NCBI RefSeq assembly: GCF_032854445.1
Contig: NW_027018427.1
Coordinates: forward strand, 1-27,788
Direction: 5' to 3'
From: Liolophura sinensis
Taxonomy: Eukaryota > Mollusca > Polyplacophora > Chitonida > Chitonidae
Length of the DNA: 27,788 nt
Shown in pieces: positions 1-9,526 of the stretch (the stretch's first letter is position 1; each line of letters opens with the position of its first letter). Below the pieces are notes generated by a model that saw only the letters and a list, made by a program, of their open reading frames with translations, had not been told where the DNA came from and searched no databases. Both the position numbers and the translations under genes were made by a program.

Positions 1-549
1 TGTCTTACTTCTAAGTCGAAGACAAACTCAATGTCTTTATCTACATGTAGAAAAACCACACCATTTGTATATAAAAAAACACAAGGTACTTGATACAATC
101 CGCTGTAAAATGTACAATTGAACACTGACCCACATCAATAAGGTGCCAAAGGATGCGCAATTGGGCCAGGCATCTCCAGCTGTTGAAAACTTGCAAATTT
201 CCTTGGTTTCCATGGTGTAAGAGCCGTTGCTGGGCACGTGATCTTGACATCATTGATTATTCATTTGTGGCTACAGCTAAAAGTATTGATCGGAGAGCAA
301 CGGGGTTTGCACCATTCGATTTCTCGTCACAAAATACGTCGGATTAGCCTCTTACCAGCAGCATTGGAACAGTTTTTCCACTTTTGGATTTTTGCCTGGT
401 CTTTTTGCTAATTGAAATCGGCTACATTAACTATGTACAATCGCGACTGGTCATTACTATATTCAACTTTTCATTATAAGTTATGTGCCCTTCGGTAGCC
501 CAGACGACGTCAAATCTTTGGGTCAAGCCCATTTAACTCACCCAACAAA
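1..549 (+). repeat. Monomer 1 (549 bp), most diverged by substitution
   Basis: Plain B-type with a 7-A tract. It carries an unusual load of private substitutions: TGTAAAATG near p112, GAAAACTTG near p190, GGTGTAAG at p217, CAGCTAAAAG, ATTGATCGG and AACGGGG. The base before position 1 is outside the window, so its true left neighbour is unknown. Confidence 0.95.
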
Positions 550-1099
550 TGTCTTACTTCTAAGTCGAAGACAAACTCAATGTCTTTATCTACATGTAGA
601 AAAACCACACCATTTGTATATAAAAAAAACACAAGGTACATGACACAGTCCGCTGTAAAAAGTACAATTGAACACTGACCCACATCAATAAGGTGCCGAA
701 AGATGCGCAATTGGGCCAGGCATCTCCAGCTGTTGAAAAATTGCAAATTTCTATGGTTTCCATGGATTAAGAGCCGTTGCTGTTCACGTGATCTTGACAT
801 CATTAATTATTCACTTGTGGCTACAGCCAAAAGTATTGGTCGGAGAGCAACGCGGTTTGCACCATTCGATTTCTCGTAACAAAATACGTCGGATTAGCCT
901 CTTACCAGCAGCATTGGAACAGTTTTTCTACTTTTGGAATTTTGCCTGGTCTTTTTGCTAATTGAAATCGGCTACATTAACTATGTACAATCGCGACTGG
1001 TCATTACTATATTCAACATTTCATTATAAGTTATGTGCCCTTCGGTAGCCCAGACGACGTCAAATCTTTGGGCCAAGGCCATTTAACTCACCCAGCAAA
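550..1099 (+). repeat. Monomer 2 (550 bp), A-type
   Basis: Full set of A-type markers: ACATGACACAGTCC, GCCGAAAGATG, CCATGGATTAAG, GTTCACGTG, CATTAATTATTCAC, CTCGTAAC and GGAATTTTG. It is preceded by the GGGTCAAGCCC and CCAACAAA variants that usually introduce an A-type monomer. Confidence 0.95.
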
Positions 1100-1648
1100 T
1101 GTCTTACTTCTAAGTCGAAGACAAACTCAATGTCTTTATCTACATGTAGAAAAACCACACCATTTGTATATAAAAAAACACAAGGTACTTGATACAATCC
1201 GCTGTAAAAAGTACAATTGAACACTGACCCACATCAATAAGGTGCCAAAAGATGCGCAATTGGGCCAGGCATCTCCAGCTGTTGAAAAATTGCAAATTTC
1301 TATGGTTTCCATGGAGTAAGAGCCGTTGCTGGGCATGTGATCTTGACATCATTGATTATTCATTTGTGGCTACAGCCAAAAGTATTGGTCGGAGAGCAAC
1401 GCGGTTTGCACCATTCGATTTCTCGTCACAAAATACGTCGGATTAGCCTCTTACCAGCAGCATTGGAAGAGTTTTTCCACTTTTGGATTTTTGCCTGGTC
1501 TTTTTGCTTATTGAAATCGGGTACATTAGCTATGTACAATCGCGACTGGTCATTACTATATTCAACTTTTCATTATAAGTTATGTGCCCTTCGGTAGCCC
1601 AGACGACGTCAAATCTTTGGGTCAAGCCCATTTAACTCACCCAACAAA
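1100..1648 (+). repeat. Monomer 3 (549 bp), G371-type
   Basis: 7-A tract, CCAAAAGATG, CTATGG at p203-208, CATGTG in place of CACGTG, GAAGAG, and CTTATTG with GGGTACATTAGC. Right partner of monomer 2. Confidence 0.95.
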
Positions 1649-2198
1649 TGTCTTACTTCTAAGTCGAAGACAAACTCAATGTCTTTATCTACATGTAGAA
1701 AAACCACACCATTTGTATATAAAAAAAACACAAGGTACATGACACAGTCCGCTGTAAAAAGTACAATTGAACACTGACCCACATCAATAAGGTGCCGAAA
1801 GATGGGCAATTGGGCCAGGCATCTCCAGCTGTTGAAAAATTGCAAATTTCTATGGTTTCCATGGATTAAGAGCCGTTGCTGTTCACGTGATCTTGACATC
1901 ATTAATTATTCACTTGTGGCTACAGCCAAAAGTATTGGTCGGAGAGCAACGCGGTTTGCACCATTCGATTTCTCGTAACAAAATACGTCGGATTAGCCTC
2001 TTACCAGCAGCATTGGAACAGTTTTTCTACTTTTGGAATTTTGCCTGGTCTTTTTGCTAATTGAAATCGGCTACATTAACTATGTACAATCGCGACTGGT
2101 CATTACTATATTCAACATTTCATTATAAGTTATGTGCCCTTCGGTAGCCCAGACGACGTCAAATCTTTGGGCCAAGGCCATTTAACTCACCCAGCAAA
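1649..2198 (+). repeat. Monomer 4 (550 bp), A-type
   Basis: A-type, distinguished from monomer 2 by GATGGGCAAT (C to G at p157). Confidence 0.95.
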
Positions 2199-2746
2199 TG
2201 TCTTACTTCTAAGTCGAAGACAAACTCAATGTCTTTATCTACATGTAGAAAAACCACACCATTTGTATATAAAAAAACACAAGGTACTTGATACAATCCG
2301 CTGTAAAAAGTACAATTGAACACTGACCCACATCAATAAGGTGCCAAAAGATGCGCAATTGGGCCAGGCATCTCCAGCTGTTGAAAAATTGCAAATTTCT
2401 ATGGTTTCCATGGAGTAAGAGCCGTTGCTGGGCATGTGATCTTGACATCATTGATTATTCATTTGTGGCTACAGCCAAAAGTATTGGTCGGAGAGCAACG
2501 CGGTTTGCACCATTCGATTTCTCGTCACAAAATACGTCGGATTAGCCTCTTACAGCAGCATTGGAAGAGTTTTTCCACTTTTGGATTTTTGCCTGGTCTT
2601 TTTGCTTATTGAAATCGGGTACATTAGCTATGTACAATCGCGACTGGTCATTACTATATTCAACTTTTCATTATAAGTTATGTGCCCTTCGGTAGCCCAG
2701 ACGACGTCAAATCTTTGGGTCAAGCCCATTTAACTCACCCAACAAA
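2199..2746 (+). repeat. Monomer 5 (548 bp), G371-type with 1-base loss
   Basis: Matches monomer 3 but reads TTACAGCAGC where others read TTACCAGCAGC, losing one C near 2553. Confidence 0.95.
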
Positions 2747-3295
2747 TGTCTTACTTCTAAGTCGAAGACAAACTCAATGTCTTTATCTACATGTAGAAAA
2801 ACCACACCATTTGTATATAAAAAAAACACAAGGTACATGACACAGTCCGCTGTAAAAAGTACAATTGAACACTGACCCACATCAATAAGGTGCCGAAAGA
2901 TGGGCAATTGGGCAGGCATCTCCAGCTGTTGAAAAATTGCAAATTTCTATGGTTTCCATGGATTAAGAGCCGTTGCTGTTCACGTGATCTTGACATCATT
3001 AATTATTCACTTGTGGCTACAGCCAAAAGTATTGGTCGGAGAGCAACGCGGTTTGCACCATTCGATTTCTCGTAACAAAATACGTCGGATTAGCCTCTTA
3101 CCAGCAGCATTGGAACAGTTTTTCTACTTTTGGAATTTTGCCTGGTCTTTTTGCTAATTGAAATCGGCTACATTAACTATGTACAATCGCGACTGGTCAT
3201 TACTATATTCAACATTTCATTATAAGTTATGTGCCCTTCGGTAGCCCAGACGACGTCAAATCTTTGGGCCAAGGCCATTTAACTCACCCAGCAAA
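2747..3295 (+). repeat. Monomer 6 (549 bp), A-type with 1-base loss
   Basis: Matches monomer 4, including GATGGGCAAT, but reads GGGCAGGC for GGGCCAGGC near 2911. Confidence 0.95.
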
Positions 3296-3846
3296 TGTCT
3301 TACTTCTAAGTCGAAGACAAACTCAATGTCTTTATCTACATGTAGAAAAACCACACCATTTGTATATAAAAAAACACAAGGTACTTGATACAATCCGCTG
3401 TAAAAAGTACAATTGAACACTGACCCCACATCAATAAGGTGCCAAAGGATGCGCAATTGGGCCAGGCATCTCCAGCTGTTGAAAAATTGCAAATTTCCTT
3501 GGTTTCCATGGAGTAAGGAGCCGTTGCTGGGCACGTGATCTTGACATCATTGATTATTCATTTGTGGCTACAGCCAAAAGTATTGGTCGGAGAGCAACGC
3601 GGTTTGCACCATTCGATTTCTCGTCACAAAATACGTCGGATTAGCCTCTTACCAGCAGCATTGGAAGAGTTTTTCCACTTTTGGATTTTTGCCTGGTCTT
3701 TTTGCTTATTGAAATCGGGTACATTAGCTATGTACAATCGCGACTGGTCATTACTATATTCAATTTTTCATTATAAGTTATGTGCCCTTCGGTAGCCCAG
3801 ACGACGTCAAATCTTTGGGCCAAGCCCATTTAACTCACCCAGCAAA
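3296..3846 (+). repeat. Monomer 7 (551 bp), G371-type with two 1-base gains
   Basis: 7-A tract, CCTTGG, GAAGAG and CAATTTTT. It has an extra C in GACCCCACA near 3424 and an extra G in GTAAGGAGCC near 3516. From 3518 onward it matches monomer 27. Confidence 0.95.
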
Positions 3847-4396
3847 TGTCTTACTCCTAAGTCGAAGACAAACTCAATGTCTTTATCTACATGTAGAAAA
3901 ACCACACCATTTGTATATAAAAAAAACAAAAGGTACTTGATACAATCCGCTGTAAAAAGTACAATTGAACACTGACCCACATCAATAAGGTGCCAAAGGA
4001 TGCGCAATTGGGCCAGGCATCTCCAGCTGTTGAAAAATTGCAAATTTCCTTGGTTTCCATGGAGTAAGAGCCGTTGCTGGGCACGTGATCTTGACATCAT
4101 TGATTATTCATTTGTGGCTACAGCCAAAAGTATTGGTCGGAGAGCAACGCGGTTTGCACCATTCGATTTCTCGTCACAAAATACGTCGGATTAGCCTCTT
4201 ACCAGCAGCATTGGAACAGTTTTTCCACTTTTGGATTTTTGCCTGGTCTTTTTGCTAATTGAAATCGGCTACATTAACTATGTACAATCGCGACTGGTCA
4301 TTACTATATTCAACTTTTCATTATAAGTTATGTGCCCTTCGGTAGCCCAGACGACGTCAAATCTTTGGGCCAAGCCCATTTAACTCACCCAACAAA
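3847..4396 (+). repeat. Monomer 8 (550 bp), B-type
   Basis: CTTACTCC start, AACAAAAGG after the 8-A tract, CCTTGG, CACGTG, GAACAG. First complete monomer of the 5.66-kb block; equals monomer 28. Confidence 0.95.
3933..3962. other. Inverted repeat GTACTT ... AAGTAC just right of the A-tract (example in monomer 8)
   Basis: Six-base arms at p87-92 and p111-116 are separated by 18 bp. A-type copies read GTACAT in the left arm and so lose a pair. Monomers 1, 14 and 34 read ATGTAC on the right. Confidence 0.4.
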
Positions 4397-4945
4397 TGTC
4401 TTACTTCTAAGTCGAAGACAACTCAATGTCTTTATCTACATGTAGAAAAACCACACCATTTGTATATAAAAAAAACACAAGGTACTTGATACAATCCGCT
4501 GTAAAAAGTACAATTGAACACTGACCCACATCAATAAGGTGCCAAAGGATGCGCAATTGGGCCAGGCATCTCCAGCTGTTGAAAAATTGCAAATTTCCTT
4601 GGTTTCCATGGAGTAAGAGCCGTTGCTGGGCACGTGATCTTGACATCATTGATTATTCATTTGTGGCTACAGCCAAAAGTATTGGTCGGAGAGCAACGCG
4701 GTTTGCACCATTCGATTTCTCGTCACAAAATACGTCGGATTAGCCTCTTACCAGCAGCATTGGAACAGTTTTTCCACTTTTGGATTTTTGCCTGGTCTTT
4801 TTGCGAATTGAAAACGGCTACATTAACTATGTACAATCGCGACTGGTCATTACTATATTCAACATTTCATTATAAGTTATGTGCCCTTCGGTAGCCCAGA
4901 CGACGTCAAATCTTTGGGCCAAGCCCATTTAACTCACCCAGCAAA
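4397..4945 (+). repeat. Monomer 9 (549 bp), B-type
   Basis: GACAACTC (one A lost near p25), and TTTGCGAATTGAAAACGGC in the 3' part. Equals monomer 29. Confidence 0.95.
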
Positions 4946-5129
4946 TGTCTTACTTCTAAGTCGAAGACAAACTCAAAGTCTTTATCTACATGTAGAAAAA
5001 CCACACCATTTGTATATAAAAAAAACACAAGGTACTTGATACAATCCGCTGTAAAAAGTACAATTGAACACTAACCCACATCAATAAGGTGCCAAAGGAT
5101 GGCGAAGCCCATTTAACTCACCCAGCAAA
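4946..5129 (+). repeat. Monomer 10 (184 bp), truncated; p157-525 replaced by 3 bases
   Basis: Keeps p1-p156 and p526-p550, joined by GCG; 366 bp net is missing. The junction reads AAAGGATG-GCG-AAGCCC. It carries CAAAGTC (T to A at p32) and CACTAACCC. The retained length is almost exactly one third of a monomer. Equals monomer 30; 40 and 50 have the same breakpoints. Confidence 0.95.
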
Positions 5130-5679
5130 TGTCTTACTTCTAAGTCGAAGACAAACTCAATGTCTTTATCTACATGTAGAAAAACCACACCATTTGTATA
5201 TAAAAAAACCAAAAGGTACTTGATACAATCCGCTGTAAAAAGTACAATTGAACACTGACCCACATCAATAAGGTGCCAAAGGATGCGCAATTGGGCCAGG
5301 CATCTCCACCTGTTGAAAAATTGCAAATTTCTATGGTTTCCATGGAGTAAGAGCCGTTGCTGGGCACGTGATCTTGACATCATTGATTATTCATTTGTGG
5401 CTACAGCCAAAAGTATTGGTCGGAGAGCAGCGCGGTTTGCACCATTCGATTTCTCGTCACAAAAGACGTCGGATTAGCCTCTTACCAGCAGCATTGGAAC
5501 AGTTTTTCCACTTTTGGATTTTTGCCTGGTCTTTTTGCTAATTGAAATCGGCTGCATTAACTATGTACAATCGCGACTGGTCATTACTATATTCAACTTT
5601 TCATTATAAGTTATGTGCCCTTCGGTAGCCCAGACGACGTCAAATCTTTGGGCCAAGCCCATTTAACTCACCCAGCAAA
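5130..5679 (+). repeat. Monomer 11 (550 bp), follower of the truncated copy
   Basis: AACCAAAAGG after a 7-A tract, CTCCACCTG, CTATGG, GAGCAGCGCGG, AAAAGACGTC and GGCTGCATT. The GGCTGC variant (A to G at p425) links it to the other monomers that follow truncated copies. Confidence 0.95.
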
Positions 5680-6228
5680 TGTCTTACTTCTAAGTCGAAG
5701 ACAAACTCAAAGTCTTTATCTACATGTAGAAAAACCACACCATTTGTATATAAAAAAAACAAAAGGTACTTGATACAATCCGCTGTAAAAAGTACAAATG
5801 AACACTGACCCACATCAATAAGGTGCCAAAGGATGCGCAATTGGGCCAGGCATCTCCAGCTGTTGAAAATTGCAAATTTCCTTGGTTTCCATTGAGTAAG
5901 AGCCGTTGCTGGGCACGTGATCTTGACATCATTGATTATTCACTTGTGGCTACAGCCAAAAGTATTGGTCGGAGAGCAACGCGGTTTGCACCATTCGATT
6001 TCTCGTCACAAAATACGTCGGATTAGCCTCTTACCAGCAGCATTGGAACAGTTTTTCTACTTTTGGATTTTTGCCTGGTCTTTTTGCTTATTGAAATCGG
6101 GTACATTAGCTATGTACAATCGCGACTGGTCATTACTATATTCAATTTTTCATTATAAGTTATGTGCCCTTCGGTAGCCCAGACGACATCAAATCTTTGG
6201 GCCAAGCCCATTTAACTCACCCAGCAAA
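5680..6228 (+). repeat. Monomer 12 (549 bp), B-type variant
   Basis: CAAAGTC, AACAAAAGG, ACAAATGAAC, GAAAATTGC (one A lost), CCATTGAG, CACTTGTG, TTTCTAC, GGGTACATTAGC, CAATTTTT; ends with GACGACATC. Confidence 0.95.
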
Positions 6229-6778
6229 TGTCTTACTTCTAAGTCGAAGACAAACTCAATGTCTTTATCTACATGTAGAAAAACCACACCATTTGTATAT
6301 AAAAAAAACACAAGGTACTTGATACAACCCGCTGTAAAAAGTACAATTGAACACTGACCCACATCAATAAGGTGCCAAAGGATGCGCAATTGGGCCAGGC
6401 ATCTCCAGCTGTAGAAAAATTGCAAATTTCCTTGGTTTCCATGGAGTAAGAGCCGTTGCTGGGCACGTGATCTTGACATTATTGATTATTCATTTGTGGC
6501 TACAGCCAAAAGTATTGGTCGGAGAGCAACGCGGTTTGCACCATTCGATTTCTCGTCACAAAATACGTCGGATTAGCCTCTTACCAGCAGCATTGGAACA
6601 TTTTTTCCACTTTTGGATTTTTGCCTGGTCTTTTTGCTAATTGAAATCGGCTGCATTAACTATGTACAATCGCGACTGGTCATTACTATATTCAACATTT
6701 CATTATAAGTTATGTGCCCTTCGGTAGCCCAGACGACGTCAAATCTTTGGGCCAAGCCCATTTAACTCACCCAGCAAA
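6229..6778 (+). repeat. Monomer 13 (550 bp), B-type variant
   Basis: CAACCCGCTG (T to C at p100), CTGTAGAAA, GACATTATTG, GGAACATTTTTT, GGCTGCATT, CAACATTT. It resembles the followers of truncated copies but is preceded by a full monomer. Confidence 0.95.
6748..6760. other. TGGGC-CAA-GCCCA short hairpin dyad (example at end of monomer 13)
   Basis: At p520-532 a 5-bp stem encloses three bases. Monomers that precede A-type copies read GGGTC, which gives a G-T pair in RNA. Several A-type copies read CAAGGCC, which breaks a pair. The right breakpoint of the truncated monomers (p526) lies inside this dyad. Confidence 0.4.
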
Positions 6779-6815
6779 TGTCTTACTTCTAAGTCGAAGA
6801 CAAACTCAATGTCTT
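6779..6815. other. TGTCTT / AAGACA / TGTCTT symmetrical motif (example in monomer 14)
   Basis: TGTCTT at p1-6 is followed by its reverse complement AAGACA at p19-24 and by TGTCTT again at p32-37. Within the first arm pair, CTTC and GAAG (p8-11 and p18-21) form an alternative hairpin. The CAAAGTC variant breaks the third copy in monomers 10, 12, 30, 32, 40, 47 and 50. Confidence 0.4.
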
Positions 6816-6818
6816 TAT

Positions 6819-6828
6819 CTACATGTAG
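6819..6828. other. 10-bp perfect palindrome CTACATGTAG, recurrent (example in monomer 14)
   Basis: At p41-50 every monomer I read has the uninterrupted palindrome CTACATGTAG, with no variant in either A- or B-type. It sits 17 bp left of the TATATAAA segment. A strictly kept two-fold symmetric site could bind a dimeric protein, but homogenisation alone could also keep it. Confidence 0.5.
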
Positions 6829-6845
6829 AAAAACCACACCATTTG

Positions 6846-6853
6846 TATATAAA
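6846..6853 (+). promoter_or_regulatory. TATA-box-like TATATAAA with A-tract, present in every monomer (example in monomer 14)
   Basis: At p68-75 each monomer reads TATATAAA, followed by more A (7-8 A in total at p73-80). The sequence fits the eukaryotic TATA consensus. I saw no change in the TATATA core in any copy; only the A-tract length varies between 7 and 8. No transcript start or downstream gene can be shown. It may be only an AT-rich stretch, or a bent A-tract that affects nucleosome position. Confidence 0.25.
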
Positions 6854-7013
6854 AAAAACACAAGGTACTTGATACAATCCGCTGTAAAATGTACAATTGA
6901 ACACTGACCCACATCAATAAGGTGCCAAGGAATGCGCAATTGGGCCAGGCATCTCCAGCTGTTGAAAAATTGCAAATTTCCTTGGTTTCCATGGAGTAAG
7001 AGCCGTTGCTGGG

Positions 7014-7019
7014 CACGTG
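7014..7019 (+). promoter_or_regulatory. CACGTG E-box, recurrent (example in monomer 14)
   Basis: A perfect CACGTG palindrome lies at p236-241 in most monomers, in CTGGGCACGTGATC context. A-type copies keep it in GTTCACGTGATC context. Several G371-type copies read CATGTG, which is still CANNTG, and monomer 51 reads GACGTG. CACGTG is the known core of bHLH and yeast Cbf1-type sites. Binding here is untested and the motif could be chance. Confidence 0.25.
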
Positions 7020-7046
7020 ATCTTGACATCATTGATTATTCATTTG

Positions 7047-7058
7047 TGGCTACAGCCA
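7047..7058. other. 12-bp dyad TGGCT-AC-AGCCA, recurrent (example in monomer 14)
   Basis: At p269-280 two 5-bp arms flank a 2-bp centre. After one mismatched pair, TT and AA extend the dyad. The arms are intact in A-, B- and C-type copies. Exceptions are monomer 1 (AGCTA), monomer 26 (TGGCCACAGCCA) and monomer 44 (an inserted T). Confidence 0.5.
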
Positions 7059-7284
7059 AAAGTATTGGTCGGAGAGCAACGCGGTTTGCACCATTCGATT
7101 TCTCGTCACAAAATACGTCGGATTAGCCTCTTACCAGCAGCATTGGAACAGTTTTTCCACTTTTGGATTTTTGCCTGGTCTTTTTGCTAATTGAAATCGG
7201 CTACATTAACTATGTACAATCGCGACTGGTCATTACTATATTCAACTTTTCATTATAAGTTATGTGCCCTTCGGTAGCCCAGAC

Positions 7285-7290
7285 GACGTC
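7285..7290. other. GACGTC palindrome in ACGACGTCAAAT, recurrent (example in monomer 14)
   Basis: At p507-512 most monomers carry GACGTC, close to the CRE/ATF half-site ACGTCA. Variants are GACATC (ends of monomers 12 and 32) and GATGTC (ends of 38, 46 and 49). No function can be assigned from sequence alone. Confidence 0.35.
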
Positions 7291-7328
7291 AAATCTTTGG
7301 GTCAAGCCCATTTAACTCACCCAACAAA

Positions 7329-7878
7329 TGTCTTACTTCTAAGTCGAAGACAAACTCAATGTCTTTATCTACATGTAGAAAAACCACACCATTTGTATAT
7401 AAAAAAAACACAAGGTACATGACACAGTCCGCTGTAAAAAGTACAATTGAACACTGACCCACATCAATAAGGTGCCGAAAGATGCGCAATTGGGCCAGGC
7501 ATCTCCAGCTGTTGAAAAATTGCAAATTTCTATGGTTTCCATGGATTAAGAGCCGTTGCTGTTCACGTGATCTTGACATCATTAATTATTCACTTGTGGC
7601 TACAGCCAAAAGTATTGGTCGGAGAGCAACGCGGTTTGCACCATTCGATTTCTCGTAACAAAATACGTCGGATTAGCCTCTTACCAGCAGCATTGGAACA
7701 GTTTTTCTACTTTTGGAATTTTGCCTGGTGTTTTTGCTAATTGAAATCGGCTACATTAACTATGTACAATCGCGACTGGTCATTACTATATTCAACATTT
7801 CATTATAAGTTATGTGCCCTTCGGTAGCCCAGACGACGTCAAATCTTTGGTCCAAGCCCATTTAACTCACCCAGCAAA
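7329..7878 (+). repeat. Monomer 15 (550 bp), A-type
   Basis: Full A-type markers. Private G at 7730 (CCTGGTGTTTTT), which is C in its twin monomer 35. Ends with TTTGGTCCAAGCC. It starts an A-A pair with monomer 16. Confidence 0.95.
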
Positions 7879-8428
7879 TGTCTTACTTCTAAATCGAAGA
7901 CAAACTCAATGTCTTTATCTACATGTAGAAAAACCACACCATTTGTATATAAAAAAAACACAAGGTACATGACACAGTCCGCTGTAAAAAGTACAATTGA
8001 ACACTGACCCACATCAATAAGGTGCCGAAAGATGCGCAATTGGGCCAGGCATCTCCAGCTGTTGATAAATTGCAAATTTCTATGGTTTCCATGGATTAAG
8101 AGCCGTTGCTGTTCACGTGATCTTGACATCATTAATTATTCACTTGTGGCTACAGCCAAAAGTATTGGTCGGAGAGCAACGCGGTTTGCACCATTCGATT
8201 TCTCGTAACAAAATACGTCGGATTAGCCTCTTACCAGCAGCATTGGAACAGTTTTTCTACTTTTGGAATTTTGCCTGGTCTTTTTGCTAATTGAAATCGG
8301 CTACATTAACTATGTACAATCGCGACTGGTCATTACTATATTCAACATTTCATTATAAGTTATGTGCCCTTCGGTAGCCCAGACGACGTCAAATCTTTGG
8401 GCCAAGGCCATTTAACTCACCCAGCAAA
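7879..8428 (+). repeat. Monomer 16 (550 bp), A-type
   Basis: A-type with CTAAATCG (G to A at p15) and GTTGATAAA (A to T at p188), both shared with monomers 21 and 36. Ends with CAAGGCC. Confidence 0.95.
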
Positions 8429-8977
8429 TGTCTTACTTCTAAGTCGAAGACAAACTCAATGTCTTTATCTACATGTAGAAAAACCACACCATTTGTATAT
8501 AAAAAAACACAAGGTACTTGATACAATCCGCTGTAAAAAGTACAATTGAACACTGACCCACATCAATAAGGTGCCAAAAGATGCGCAATTGGGCCAGGCA
8601 TCTCCAGCTGTTGAAAAATTGCAAATTTCCTTGGTTTCCATGGAGTAAGAGCCGTTGCTGGGCACGTGATCTTGACATCATTGATTATTCATTTGTGGCT
8701 ACAGCCAAAAGTATTGGTCGGAGAGCAACGCGGTTTGCACCATTCGATTTCTCGTCACAAAATACGTCGGATTAGCCTCTTACCAGCAGCATTGGAAGAG
8801 TTTTTCCACTTTTGGATTTTTGCCTGGTCTTTTTGCTTATTGAAATCGGGTACATTAGCTATGTACAATCGCGACTGGTCATTACTATATTCAATTTTTC
8901 ATTATAAGTTATGTGCCCTTCGGTAGCCCAGACGACGTCAAATCTTTGGGCCAAGCCCATTTAACTCACCCAGCAAA
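8429..8977 (+). repeat. Monomer 17 (549 bp), G371-type
   Basis: 7-A tract, CCAAAAGATG, CCTTGG, CACGTG, GAAGAG, GGGTACATTAGC, CAATTTTT. Same as monomers 22 and 37. Confidence 0.95.
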
Positions 8978-9526
8978 TGTCTTACTCCTAAGTCGAAGAC
9001 AAACTCAATGTCTTTATCTACATGTAGAAAAACCACACCATTTGTATATAAAAAAACAAAAGGTACTTGATACAATCCGCTGTAAAAAGTACAATTGAAC
9101 ACTGACCCACATCAATAAGGTGCCAAAGGATGCGCAATTGGGCCAGGCATCTCCAGCTGTTGAAAAATTGCAAATTTCTATGGTTTCCATGGAGTAAGAG
9201 CCGTTGCTGGGCATGTGATCTTGACATCATTGATTATTCATTTGTGGCTACAGCCAAAAGTATTGGTCGGAGAGCAACGCGGTTTGCACCATTCGATTTC
9301 TCGTCACAAAATACGTCGGATTAGCCTCTTACCAGCAGCATTGGAAGAGTTTTTCCACTTTTGGATTTTTGCCTGGTCTTTTTGCTTATTGAAATCGGGT
9401 ACATTAGCTATGTACAATCGCGACTGGTCATTACTATATTCAACATTTCATTATAAGTTATGTGCCCTTCGGTAGCCCAGACGACGTCAAATCTTTGGGT
9501 CAAGCCCATTTAACTCACCCAACAAA
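8978..9526 (+). repeat. Monomer 18 (549 bp), G371-type
   Basis: CTTACTCC, 7-A tract then CAAAAGG, CTATGG, CATGTG, GAAGAG, CAACATTT. The 5.66-kb duplication ends inside it at 9178. Equals monomer 23. Confidence 0.95.

Larger units (their letters stand above)
550..3846 (+). repeat. Dimeric higher-order repeat, three ~1.1-kb units (monomers 2-3, 4-5, 6-7)
   Basis: A-type and G371-type monomers alternate three times. The dimers start at 550, 1649 and 2747, so the shifts are 1099 and 1098 bp. Monomers 2, 4 and 6 share all A-type markers. Monomers 3, 5 and 7 share GAAGAG at p369-374 and the ATTAGC variant at p427-432. The third dimer is the most altered: it has one lost C (near 2911) and two gained bases (near 3424 and 3516). 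This is a short run of classic dimeric organisation from unequal exchange. Confidence 0.85.
6779..7328 (+). repeat. Monomer 14 (550 bp), B-type
   Basis: Close to the majority sequence, with TAAAATGTAC and GCCAAGGAATGC as private variants shared only with monomer 34 (the latter also with 44). It ends with GGGTCAAGCCC and CCAACAAA, leading into an A-type copy. Confidence 0.95.
3518..9178 (+). repeat. 5.66-kb higher-order block, copy 1 (end of monomer 7 to middle of monomer 18)
   Basis: This segment recurs at 14144-19804 with a constant shift of 10,626 bp. The match includes a private 184-bp truncated monomer, rare variants (CAAAGTC, CAACCC, CCATTGAG, a six-T run at 6600-6605) and the order of monomer classes. 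The two differences I found are C at 5982 versus T at 16608, and G at 7730 versus C at 18356. The left limit is the extra G near 3516; the right limit is the first mismatch at 9179. Either this is a very recent duplication or gene conversion, or it is an assembly duplication. Confidence 0.92.

Noticed and set aside
3807-4100. Recurring 97-codon minus-strand open frame, and the 123- and 110-codon extended forms near 22969-23340, 27000-27371 and 21228-21560
   Set aside because: The frame spans the monomer border, is broken by 7A/8A changes, and becomes longer only where single-base indels shift it. Stop positions differ among monomers, and no known domain is visible. Its recurrence is fully explained by the repeat.
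4634-4894. Recurring 86-codon plus-strand open frame beginning MILTSLIIHLWLQ
   Set aside because: It overlaps the minus-strand frame and is lost wherever the CACGTG region differs (CATGTG copies keep it, A-type copies do not) or small indels occur. There is no ribosome-site or codon evidence, and no similarity I recognise.
4946-5129. Monomer built from three ancient ~183-bp subrepeats
   Set aside because: The length suggests it, but comparing p1-183, p184-366 and p367-550 by eye shows no convincing similarity beyond A/T runs.
6996-7137. Possible spliced-leader gene or intron: GGAGTAAGAG at p215-224 with CCTCTTACCAG at p349-359, and an Sm-like GATTTTTG near p388
   Set aside because: The donor-like word lacks a good exon side, the Sm-like site is about 170 bp away from it, and CTGGTAAGAGG gives an equally good donor on the other strand. 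A-type copies destroy the plus-strand donor. Chance matches are likely.
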